From positions 1 through 36,100 of the forward strand of contig JAIPDC010000011.1 of assembly GCA_021737865.1 (NCBI GenBank): a stretch of DNA of 36,100 nucleotides, written 5' to 3'. The translations under genes and the position numbers were made by a program. A model generated the notes under the pieces. That model had not been told where the DNA came from and did not search any database. It worked only from the letters and a program-made list of their open reading frames with translations. This DNA is from Rhodoferax sp. (GTDB lineage: Bacteria; Pseudomonadota; Gammaproteobacteria; Burkholderiales; Burkholderiaceae_C). This document shows, in pieces, positions 26,693 to 34,868 of this stretch. Each line of letters starts with the position of its first letter. Position 1 is the stretch's first letter.

Positions 26693-27498
26693 TTAAACGT
26701 AAACCAAAGCCCGCATCTGACATTGATAAATATCTGTCCGAAGTTCAGTCATGGGAAACAGACAGAGTGCACATGGAACAGAAATCGCGTCAAACCGCGT
26801 GGCGTGTCGCTGGCATCAGTCTGTTTCTGGCCTGTCTGTGTGTAGGAGCTGTTGCAGCACTCGTTCCACTCAAGACCGTTGAACCCTTTGTGGTTCGCGT
26901 TGACAACACTACGGGTGTTGTAGATGTAGTTCATACCCTCAAGGGGGGCGACACCACCTATAACGAGTCGGTAAATAAGTATTTCGCACAAATCTACGTG
27001 CGTGCACGAGAAGGATATTTCCGTGAAATGGCCGATGTTAATTACAAGACGGTAGGGCTTCTTAGCGGCAATACTGAACAGCAGCGGTATTTTGATTATT
27101 TCACCCCAAAAAATCCTCAATCTCCTTTGGTAGTTTATGGCAAATATGCCAAAGTCAATATCACCATCAAGTCAGCGTCTTTCATTAAACCGAATGTCGC
27201 GCTCGTTCGTTTCGTGAAAGAAGTCGTTCGCGGCCCGGATAAGCCGGAACTCTCACACTGGGCATCCACAGTCACATTTAAATATGTAGGAGCACCTATG
27301 TCTGATGCTGACCGGGCGGTTAATCCGCTTGGCTATCAAGTCACAGACTATCGGACTGACCCTGAATCCCTTACAGCCGTTGAGCGCCAGGCCTATAAAC
27401 CGCCTGAGCCAAGCGTGTCGCCATTGGCGTCTCTCTCTGATCTGGCTACCGAAGTGGCGGCGCCTGCGACTCCCGCGAGCGCAGCTATCACGAATTGA
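26689..27498 (+). CDS. virB8: VirB8
   Basis: YLSEVQSWETDRVHMEQKSRQTAWRVAGISLFLACLCVGAVAALVPLKTVEPFVVRVDNTTGVVDVV. Confidence 0.95.
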   Translation: MIKRKPKPASDIDKYLSEVQSWETDRVHMEQKSRQTAWRVAGISLFLACLCVGAVAALVPLKTVEPFVVRVDNTTGVVDVVHTLKGGDTTYNESVNKYFAQIYVRAREGYFREMADVNYKTVGLLSGNTEQQRYFDYFTPKNPQSPLVVYGKYAKVNITIKSASFIKPNVALVRFVKEVVRGPDKPELSHWASTVTFKYVGAPMSDADRAVNPLGYQVTDYRTDPESLTAVERQAYKPPEPSVSPLASLSDLATEVAAPATPASAAITN

Positions 27499-27506
27499 GG
27501 GATTGA

Positions 27507-28349
27507 ATGAAAGAACTACTGATCGCTTGCCTATCGGCAACGCTGCTATGCGGTGCAATTGCAGAAACGATACCGGAACCTGGGGCGGCGGACGCTCGCA
27601 TTCGGGTCGTCACCTACAACCCAAGAAATGTTGTGCGCTTGAATACCTTCTTTGGGGTTTCAACGCATATCAAATTTAGCGAAACTGAACAGATCAAAGA
27701 CGTGGCAGTTGGTGATGATCTTGCCTGGAAAGTCATTCCACGTGGGAACAATATGTTTATAAAGCCCACAGCAAAGGAGGGCGACACCAACATTACCGTC
27801 GTCACGAATAAACGAATATATCAATTTGTTGCCGTAGTTTTGAACGAAAAAAATCAAAAGGCGGCATGGGCGAATCGCGATCTGATTTATTCTCTTTCTT
27901 TCCGTTATTCAGACGACGACGATGCAAATGCAAATGCACGTGCCAAAGCAGAAGCGGATAAATTAAAACGAGAAGATATTAAAAATCGACTCACACGCGC
28001 ACCGTCGCGCACGGGTCATAACATGGATTATTGGGTGGCTGGAAGTCAGGAGGTCAGCCCGAATGGCGCATACGATGACGGCCGCTTTGTTTATCTAATT
28101 TTCAACAACAATGCGGAAATGCCTGCAGTTTACGAAACCGATGAAACCGGCAAGGAATCCTTGGTAAACACCCATGTGACTAGCGGAAATACGATCGTAC
28201 TGCATCGATTAGCCGAAAAGTTCACGCTTCGGAAAGGTGATTTTGTGGCTAGCGTTTGGAATAAAGCCTATGACGGTAGCGGTGGGGCAAATAATTTAAC
28301 GGGGACTGTCGCTCCTGATGTGGAACGTGTAATCAAGGAGGTCAACTAA
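27507..28349 (+). CDS. virB9: VirB9
   Basis: DARIRVVTYNPRNVVRLNTFFGVSTHIKFSETEQIKDVAVGD...NGAYDDGRFVYLIFNNNAEMPAVY. Confidence 0.95.
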   Translation: MKELLIACLSATLLCGAIAETIPEPGAADARIRVVTYNPRNVVRLNTFFGVSTHIKFSETEQIKDVAVGDDLAWKVIPRGNNMFIKPTAKEGDTNITVVTNKRIYQFVAVVLNEKNQKAAWANRDLIYSLSFRYSDDDDANANARAKAEADKLKREDIKNRLTRAPSRTGHNMDYWVAGSQEVSPNGAYDDGRFVYLIFNNNAEMPAVYETDETGKESLVNTHVTSGNTIVLHRLAEKFTLRKGDFVASVWNKAYDGSGGANNLTGTVAPDVERVIKEVN

Positions 28350-29636
28350 ATGAGCCAGGATCAAGACAAGCATGTGGCCGCTGGCGATGACCGCAAGGAT
28401 GCGTGGCGCGGTCAGGACAAGGGGTTTCGCGGGCGTGAAAACGGCCAGGGACAGCCATCTGATGACTTTGATGACGATGCTGATCTGCCGTCGCTCAACC
28501 GAAAGCGTGGCGGTAACAAGCTCATTACAGCGGCAGGATATGTATTCATGGCATTGCTCGCTGTCGCGGCGATTGTGGCCGTGAATCGAAATCCGTCGGC
28601 TCCAGTCAAAAAGGGGGATGACGGCAAGGTCGCGAACCGCTTGCCAGCACTCATCGTTCCGGCGCCTCCTGAACCCCCGGCATCGCTTGCACCAAAAGCT
28701 GAGGTAGCCCAAGCGAACGAGGAAGACGATATTTGGAAACGCAAAATGTCTGGCAATCTGGTGGCTCAAGGTGGCAGCTCAGGCGGCGGCGCGGGCTCAA
28801 GGGCTTCGGGGCCGATGAGCAGACAGCAGATTGAACAAGAGCGGATGGCCCAGTTGATGGGGCAGGGCGCCGGGATGCATGGGATGGGTCAAGGGGGCGG
28901 CGCATCGTTCATAGGCCCTGATGGCAACCCCATTGATCAAGCAGGCCCCGAGGGCGGCATTGTGACGTCCAGCGCCCGCGCGGACTCCCTTGGGCAGCGC
29001 CTCAAACCCACGGTCACCGAAGCCGTTTCAGCCACTGTGCTTCCGCGTCGTGACTACCTGCTTGCAAAGGGCGCAACTCTCGATTGCGCCCTGGAAACGG
29101 CCATTGATTCCAGCGTTCCAGGGATGACAACTTGCCGCCTGACACGGGACGTGTATTCCGACAACGGCCGTGTTCTCTTACTGGATCGCGGCACCCAACT
29201 GGTCGGTGAATACGCCGGATCTCTGCAACGTGGCCAGGCCCGCATGTTCCTGCTTTGGACGAGGGCAAAAACGCCCGCTGGTGTGGTGGTCAGCCTCAAC
29301 TCTCCGAGCACTGATTCTTTGGGCCGTAGCGGTATCAGTGGCTATGTGGACAACCACTTTTGGGAACGATTTGGCGCGGCGATCATGACCAGCTTCCTCA
29401 AGGACACGGTGAACATCGTTGCCAACAACCGAACCAAAAAGCCAGGCGATGGCGGTGATCAGACCAACATCTATAGCGGCACGGTTCAATCCGGGGAGCA
29501 GATCGTCAGCGCAATGCTGCGCGAACAGTCGGCAATTCCATCGACCTTGATTGTCAACCAAGGTCAGCACATTCAAGTGCTCATGGCGCGCGACTTGGAT
29601 TTCAGCGACGTGTACGGCCTGCGAGCTGTTCACTAG
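28350..29636 (+). CDS. virB10: VirB10
   Basis: LLAKGATLDCALETAIDSSVPGMTTCRLTRDVYSDNGRVLLLDRGTQLVGEY...GRSGISGYVDNHFWERFGAA. Confidence 0.96.
   Translation: MSQDQDKHVAAGDDRKDAWRGQDKGFRGRENGQGQPSDDFDDDADLPSLNRKRGGNKLITAAGYVFMALLAVAAIVAVNRNPSAPVKKGDDGKVANRLPALIVPAPPEPPASLAPKAEVAQANEEDDIWKRKMSGNLVAQGGSSGGGAGSRASGPMSRQQIEQERMAQLMGQGAGMHGMGQGGGASFIGPDGNPIDQAGPEGGIVTSSARADSLGQRLKPTVTEAVSATVLPRRDYLLAKGATLDCALETAIDSSVPGMTTCRLTRDVYSDNGRVLLLDRGTQLVGEYAGSLQRGQARMFLLWTRAKTPAGVVVSLNSPSTDSLGRSGISGYVDNHFWERFGAAIMTSFLKDTVNIVANNRTKKPGDGGDQTNIYSGTVQSGEQIVSAMLREQSAIPSTLIVNQGQHIQVLMARDLDFSDVYGLRAVH
28425..28440. promoter_or_regulatory. Degenerate 16-bp palindrome site 7, inside virB10
   Basis: TTTCGCGGGCGTGAAA, one arm mismatch (GTGAAA for GCGAAA). 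Confidence 0.35.
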
Positions 29637-29639
29637 CCC

Positions 29640-30695
29640 ATGCTCGACTCATACAACACGAGCGCAGCGGTCGCGCAGCCCACGCCCCATACAGGGGAAA
29701 GGTTGGTGCGCCGGGCCATGCTCGACACGTACCTGAAGCCCATCTACCAACACTTACAGGGTGACGTTACCGAAGTTGCGATAAACAAGCCGGGTGAGAT
29801 TTGGACAGAAGGGCCTTCGGGCTGGGTGCGGCATGCAGCACCTGAAATGTCGTACCAAAGTTGCATGCACATTGGGCAACTGATAGCGACCTACAACGAA
29901 AAAGACATTTCGATTGATCGACCGATTTTGTCTGCCGCCTTGCCCGATGGGGAACGGGTTCAAGTCATTATTCCTCCGGCGTGTCTTGCGAATACGGTGT
30001 CCATGACGATCCGCAAGCCAAGCATGACCGACAAAACTTTAGAGGAGCTGGAAGCAAGCGGCGCATTCTCGAAAGTCGAAGATGCAAACGACGGGCTTCG
30101 TCCGTTTGAGACAGATTTATTGGAATTAAAGAAGCAACGTCGCATACGGGAATTCCTGCATCGTGTGGTTTTGACTAAGCGCAATTTGCTCATTGTTGGC
30201 AAAACTGGTTCTGGAAAAACCACATTAACGCGCAGTCTCATTCACTCCATTCCTAAAACTGAGCGACTGGTTACTATCGAAGATGTGCATGAATTGTTCA
30301 TGGACGACGTACCAAACAAAGTGCACTTGCTTTACGCCCGTGAAGATGAAGGCGGATCAAAAGTAACCGCCAAACAATCACTAGCTTCGTGTCTGCGGAT
30401 GAAACCCGATAGGATTTTACTCGCTGAATTACGTGGCGATGAAGCATGGGAATTCGTGAAGTCGATCAACACTGGGCACCCAGGCAGCATTAGCACCATG
30501 CACGCAAACGGTGCGTGGGAAACCTTTGAACAATTGACGGCTTTCATCAAGGATTCCCGCACTGGCGCCCACCTCGAAACTGACGACATTAAGAGACGCC
30601 TTTACACGACGATTGACGTTGTGGTGTATATGGACCGCTGGAAAGTCAAAGAAATATTCTATGACCCTGAATTTAAGCGCGCACAAATGGTTTAA
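29640..30695 (+). CDS. virB11: VirB11 ATPase
   Basis: NLLIVGKTGSGKTTLTRSLIHSIPKTERLVTIEDVHELF...GHPGSISTMHANGAWETFEQL. Confidence 0.97.
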   Translation: MLDSYNTSAAVAQPTPHTGERLVRRAMLDTYLKPIYQHLQGDVTEVAINKPGEIWTEGPSGWVRHAAPEMSYQSCMHIGQLIATYNEKDISIDRPILSAALPDGERVQVIIPPACLANTVSMTIRKPSMTDKTLEELEASGAFSKVEDANDGLRPFETDLLELKKQRRIREFLHRVVLTKRNLLIVGKTGSGKTTLTRSLIHSIPKTERLVTIEDVHELFMDDVPNKVHLLYAREDEGGSKVTAKQSLASCLRMKPDRILLAELRGDEAWEFVKSINTGHPGSISTMHANGAWETFEQLTAFIKDSRTGAHLETDDIKRRLYTTIDVVVYMDRWKVKEIFYDPEFKRAQMV

Positions 30696-32640
30696 ACCGG
30701 CACTATGGATATTTGTATCCATAGTTATAACTTTGGTATGGCTGCATCTTGCAGGCGCCGTGGTTCTGGCTGGCGTTGGGAGAGATTACAACAAGGTTAA
30801 TGCGCTTACATTTATACAATATGCGGTGTATTTCGGCGAGCAAAAGCGAATTAATACATGGCTATGGTCAGGAGCTGGATTTAGCACCGTCGCGCTGCTT
30901 CTACCACTGGTACTATTTCTTAAGCCCTCACGACAAAGCCTGCACGGAGATGCTCGTTTCGCATCGGCCCGAGAAATTCGGAAAGCAGGGTTAACGGGAA
31001 ATAGGGGAATCATCGTAGGCAAAAAAGGCTCCGGCTACTTGATGTTCGATGGCTCACAACATGTTTTGCTCTCTGCGCCAACTCGCTCAGGAAAGGGGGT
31101 TTCGGTCGTCATCCCGAACCTTCTCACTTGGCCTGAAAGCTGTGTGGTTCTGGACATAAAGCGGGAAAACTGGGATATCACCAGCGGCTATCGACGCAAG
31201 TACGGGCAGCGCTGCTACTTGTTCAACCCTGGGGCAAGCGATGGTCGAACGCATCGATATAACCCTTTGGGCTACATCAGCGAAGACCCCGGTAAACGTA
31301 TCGACGATATCCAGAAGATCGCAAACATGATCTTCCCGGATGTGCAGGGCACTGATCCTATTTGGACAGCAACTCCGCGCAGTCTGTTTCTTGGGGTCGT
31401 TTTGTTCTTGCTGGAGTCGCCCGGAAAGCCCGTAACGCTGGGCCAGGTGCTGCGAGAGACATTGACCGATGGAGATGGAAAGGACTACTTTGACAAGGCT
31501 GCGAAAGACCGCAGGGATTGCGGCAATGGACTGTCGGGTGCATGCGTTCGTGGCCTGCAAAGCTATACATCCATCGCCAGCGAGAACACGCGCAGCGGGA
31601 TCATGACCTCGTTCCGGTCGAGGCTTGAACTGTGGATGAACCCGGCGATTGACGCTGCCACCAGCGAAAACGATTTCGACTTGCGAGACCTTCGCAAGCG
31701 CAAGATGTCAATTTTCATTGGCATCACCCCTGACAACCTTGAGCGTATGGCACCGCTCATCAATCTGTTCTTTCAACAGCTTGTAGATTTAAATACTCGG
31801 GAACTCCCCTCACAAAATCCCGATTTGAAATATACGTGCCTTCTCTTGATGGACGAATTCACGTCAATGGGCAAAGTCAACATTTTGAGCAAGGGAATTA
31901 GCTTTATTGCAGGCTACGGATTGCGAATGATGCCCATCATTCAAAGCCCGGCGCAACTCACGGACGTTTATGGCCGCGAGGCCGCTGAAACTTTCCGCAC
32001 CAATCACGCCCTCAACATAGTATTTCCGCCAAAAGCATCCGAAACCGAATCTGCACGCGATATTTCCGAATGGTTAGGCTATACAACTACTAAGAGCGCA
32101 TCGAAGTCCCGAAACACTGAAATATTCAAGCGCCGCAATTCTTCGGAGAGCGTCAGCGATCAACGTCGCGCGTTACTTCTTCCTCAAGAAATAACCTCCT
32201 TGGGTGAGGAAGCAGAATTGATCGTTTTGGAAAATGTCCTCCCCATTCAAGCCAAAAAGGTTCGATATTTCGCGGACGCGAAATTCATGGATAGACTCAA
32301 GGAAGTTTCACCATCATTGAGTACTATTGGGGGAAGATTGCCCACTAAGAAAGAGATGGACGATGCAATGCGTGCTGGCGAACTGGCGGCGCCCGTTCCA
32401 CTGCTTAGCATAAATGAATATCAAGATGTAATTGCTTCTGCTGAAGGATCAATTGAGCAAGTAAGCAGCGGTACTAATCTCCATCGCGCATTTATTCCTG
32501 ATGACTATCCGCGCATTTCTGAGATTAATTTCGCACTTGATTTATCAAGCATCAAACCGCCTCCAGAAGGCGAACGCACCATAGAGAAGTTACACGAATA
32601 TGCAGACAGAATAAGCCGGGAACAGGGATTCTTAATTTAG
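30661..32640 (+). CDS. virD4: VirD4 coupling protein
   Basis: HVLLSAPTRSGKGVSVVIPNLLTWPESCVVLDIKRENWDITSGYR; LLLMDEFTSMGK; order after virB11. Confidence 0.96.
   Translation: MTLNLSAHKWFKPALWIFVSIVITLVWLHLAGAVVLAGVGRDYNKVNALTFIQYAVYFGEQKRINTWLWSGAGFSTVALLLPLVLFLKPSRQSLHGDARFASAREIRKAGLTGNRGIIVGKKGSGYLMFDGSQHVLLSAPTRSGKGVSVVIPNLLTWPESCVVLDIKRENWDITSGYRRKYGQRCYLFNPGASDGRTHRYNPLGYISEDPGKRIDDIQKIANMIFPDVQGTDPIWTATPRSLFLGVVLFLLESPGKPVTLGQVLRETLTDGDGKDYFDKAAKDRRDCGNGLSGACVRGLQSYTSIASENTRSGIMTSFRSRLELWMNPAIDAATSENDFDLRDLRKRKMSIFIGITPDNLERMAPLINLFFQQLVDLNTRELPSQNPDLKYTCLLLMDEFTSMGKVNILSKGISFIAGYGLRMMPIIQSPAQLTDVYGREAAETFRTNHALNIVFPPKASETESARDISEWLGYTTTKSASKSRNTEIFKRRNSSESVSDQRRALLLPQEITSLGEEAELIVLENVLPIQAKKVRYFADAKFMDRLKEVSPSLSTIGGRLPTKKEMDDAMRAGELAAPVPLLSINEYQDVIASAEGSIEQVSSGTNLHRAFIPDDYPRISEINFALDLSSIKPPPEGERTIEKLHEYADRISREQGFLI
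32268..32283. promoter_or_regulatory. 16-bp palindrome site 8, inside virD4
   Basis: TTTCGCGGACGCGAAA, encoding FADAK. Confidence 0.65.
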
Positions 32641-32670
32641 AATTCGTTCGATTATGACAATGGAATTTAT

Positions 32671-33921
32671 ATGTCACAAGATCAAATCAAAATTAACCCC
32701 GAAAACTCCCCGAAAGAGGATGAAGAGTTATATAAGCACAGTCCTGCTTTCGGCATCATGCAAATTAACGATCAACCAGCGACGGCAATTCGTTATGAGC
32801 ACGTTGAAAAGGACGGGCACCACCGTTACAACGTGAATTTCCTGTTGGATGGCAAGTCGGTAGTTCGATTGAAAGACTTGGACACGGAGTGCCTGGCCGA
32901 CGCTGTGGGCGACAAAAACGCGGCTTCCATCCTTGCCAGCAAGGAACGCCGGGGGGCACTCAAAGGGGAAGCGCTGTTGAACGAATATGGACTTTCGCCC
33001 AATGAAAATACCCGGCGCATGATGCTCAAGGAAGAGCGAAAGGGGACTGTGCTGGACCCGGAAGCACTAGGCGCGGTTGCGGCCAGGCGCCAGGCCGACA
33101 CGGACGCTGCAGCGAAGGAACTGGCAGTGCACCGCCAAGAGGCTTTGAATGCGATTTCTAAGGACATACGCAAGGTGGAGCAAGGCACGGGGCAGGGCAG
33201 GGACGGCGGGGACAACGAAGTCCAGTCGGATGAAGTTTTCAGCCCAGCGGAAGATGACCGTAAGCCGATAGTTCCTCAAGAGGTGGCTGCGAAATACCTC
33301 AAGGTAGGGGACAAGTACCATTTCCAGCGCAATCCGGAAGCAGTCGCGTTCCGCGATAGGGGCAGCAAGCTGGAGACACAGACAAACAGCGCCGCCGTGG
33401 CCGACTCCATGGTACGGATCGCCCAGGCGCGGGGTTGGGACGAGATTCGCGTCACAGGAAGCGAAACCTTCAAACGAGAAGTGTGGATGGAAGCGGCCGC
33501 ACGCGGCATGCAGGTACGCGGCTACTCCCCCACCGACGCGGACAAAGCGAGGCTCGCTGCAATCCAAAGCAAGGATGAGTTTCGCGGACGCGAAAACGTC
33601 AACACCGTCACGGGCAAAAAGACCCACGAACAGGGGATGGTGGATGCTTTCAAGAACGAGCGACCGGAAGCAGCGATGCAGAAGTACCCGGAACTGGCGG
33701 GAGCGTATGCGGGCGTCGAGGCAGCACGCCGCAAAGTGGATCAAGAGCGGCTATCTGTCGAACAGGCCAAGGTAGTCATGGATCGCCTGAACAAAAACGC
33801 ACTCAATGCCATTGAGCGCGGCCACGTGCCAAAGATCAACGTCACCGACAGGAACCAAGACCGCAACAGGCAACAAGAGGTGGCTGCAAGCCGCCACCGC
33901 GACAAAGAATTTGGACGTTAA
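32671..33921 (+). CDS. LPD7-domain (relaxase-associated) protein with conserved C-terminal tail
   Basis: YLKVGDKYHFQRNPEAVAFRDRGSKLETQTNSAAVADSMVRIAQARGWDEIRVTGSETFKREVWMEAAARGMQVRGYSPTDAD is LPD7-like; tail AKVVMDRLNKNALNAIERGHVP. Confidence 0.8.
   Translation: MSQDQIKINPENSPKEDEELYKHSPAFGIMQINDQPATAIRYEHVEKDGHHRYNVNFLLDGKSVVRLKDLDTECLADAVGDKNAASILASKERRGALKGEALLNEYGLSPNENTRRMMLKEERKGTVLDPEALGAVAARRQADTDAAAKELAVHRQEALNAISKDIRKVEQGTGQGRDGGDNEVQSDEVFSPAEDDRKPIVPQEVAAKYLKVGDKYHFQRNPEAVAFRDRGSKLETQTNSAAVADSMVRIAQARGWDEIRVTGSETFKREVWMEAAARGMQVRGYSPTDADKARLAAIQSKDEFRGRENVNTVTGKKTHEQGMVDAFKNERPEAAMQKYPELAGAYAGVEAARRKVDQERLSVEQAKVVMDRLNKNALNAIERGHVPKINVTDRNQDRNRQQEVAASRHRDKEFGR
33580..33595. promoter_or_regulatory. 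16-bp palindrome site 9, inside LPD7 gene
   Basis: TTTCGCGGACGCGAAA, encoding part of FRGREN. Confidence 0.65.
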
Positions 33922-33936
33922 GCAGAGGCCCCCACC

Positions 33937-34302
33937 ATGAAACAAGCAATCCTAATCACCCTCACTGCCCTCATGCTCGGCGGTTGCGCAACGGAAGAAT
34001 TTTCCACTGGCATGACGGCTACCCCGCATTACATGGCGTCGGGCCATGTCGGCACGGCCAAAGCGTGGGTGTATGCACAACGCACAATATTTGAGGGCAG
34101 GGCGGGGCAGGAATATCTATTCAGCACAACTGCCGGCGAACCCATCAAAGCCGAAAAAATAGGTGATTACTACAGTCTCCCTTTACTGGAACGAGACTTT
34201 ATTGCGCGCGAAGGCGTCCATACTATGCGGTTGGTCCTTGCTCCCGCCACTTGGACATTTACACGAACTGGCGCAACGTATGAATCCCCCCCACAGCAAT
34301 GA
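33937..34302 (+). CDS. Lipoprotein, hypothetical
   Basis: MKQAILITLTALMLGGCATEEF lipobox. Confidence 0.7.
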   Translation: MKQAILITLTALMLGGCATEEFSTGMTATPHYMASGHVGTAKAWVYAQRTIFEGRAGQEYLFSTTAGEPIKAEKIGDYYSLPLLERDFIAREGVHTMRLVLAPATWTFTRTGATYESPPQQ

Positions 34303-34604
34303 ATTCAACTTATAGCGAACTGTTGAAGCAGCGCAGCGAACTGGATCAGAAGATCGAGGAAGCGCGCATGCAAGAACTGGATGCGGCTCTAAAACAGATC
34401 CGCGATCTCATGGATCAGTACGGCATAACCGCTCAAGAAATCCTGCCAACAGGAGCGCGGGGGCCCGTGCGCCGCGAGCGAGCGAAGGTCGAGCCGAAGT
34501 ATCGCGATCCCGCAACCGGCACCACCTGGTCCGGGCGCGGCAAGCCTCCAGCGTGGATTGCAGGCAAAGACCGCGAACCCTTCGCAATCGCCAACAAGGC
34601 GTAA
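34299..34604 (+). CDS. H-NS-family nucleoid protein
   Basis: N-terminal coiled coil; C-terminal KYRDPATGTTWSGRGKPPAWIAG signature; ATGA overlap with upstream stop. Confidence 0.92.
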   Translation: MNSTYSELLKQRSELDQKIEEARMQELDAALKQIRDLMDQYGITAQEILPTGARGPVRRERAKVEPKYRDPATGTTWSGRGKPPAWIAGKDREPFAIANKA

Positions 34605-34631
34605 AATCAAGGCTTGGAAAGGGGTCGCGTC

Positions 34632-34868
34632 ATGGCAACGACAACACAGTTCGACAGCTATTTTTTTGGCTCTGGACTTGTGGACGACGCTCGAAAGGGC
34701 GTAGCCCAAGCTGTTGCGCGCACCCGTGCCGCTGGCCTGCCCGTTGAAGGCTACGCCAGTAGCCCAGCTCCACAATCCACCAAAGACCCCTTCCCCGGCC
34801 CCACGGCGCACAGTGATGCAGCACCGGGCAAGCCCGCCGACAAAGAGCCAAAAAAAAAGCGGGCCTGA
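34632..34868 (+). CDS. Small protein encoded directly upstream of zeta toxin; candidate antitoxin
   Basis: MATTTQFDSYFFGSGLVDDARKGVAQAVARTRAAGLPVEGY...KKKRA; TGATG overlap with the zeta gene; antitoxin role inferred from position. Confidence 0.55.
   Translation: MATTTQFDSYFFGSGLVDDARKGVAQAVARTRAAGLPVEGYASSPAPQSTKDPFPGPTAHSDAAPGKPADKEPKKKRA

Noticed and set aside
28350-32690. Shared MSQDQ N-terminus of VirB10 and the LPD7 protein
   Set aside because: Only five residues, and downstream sequences diverge at once; likely chance or shared translation-start context.
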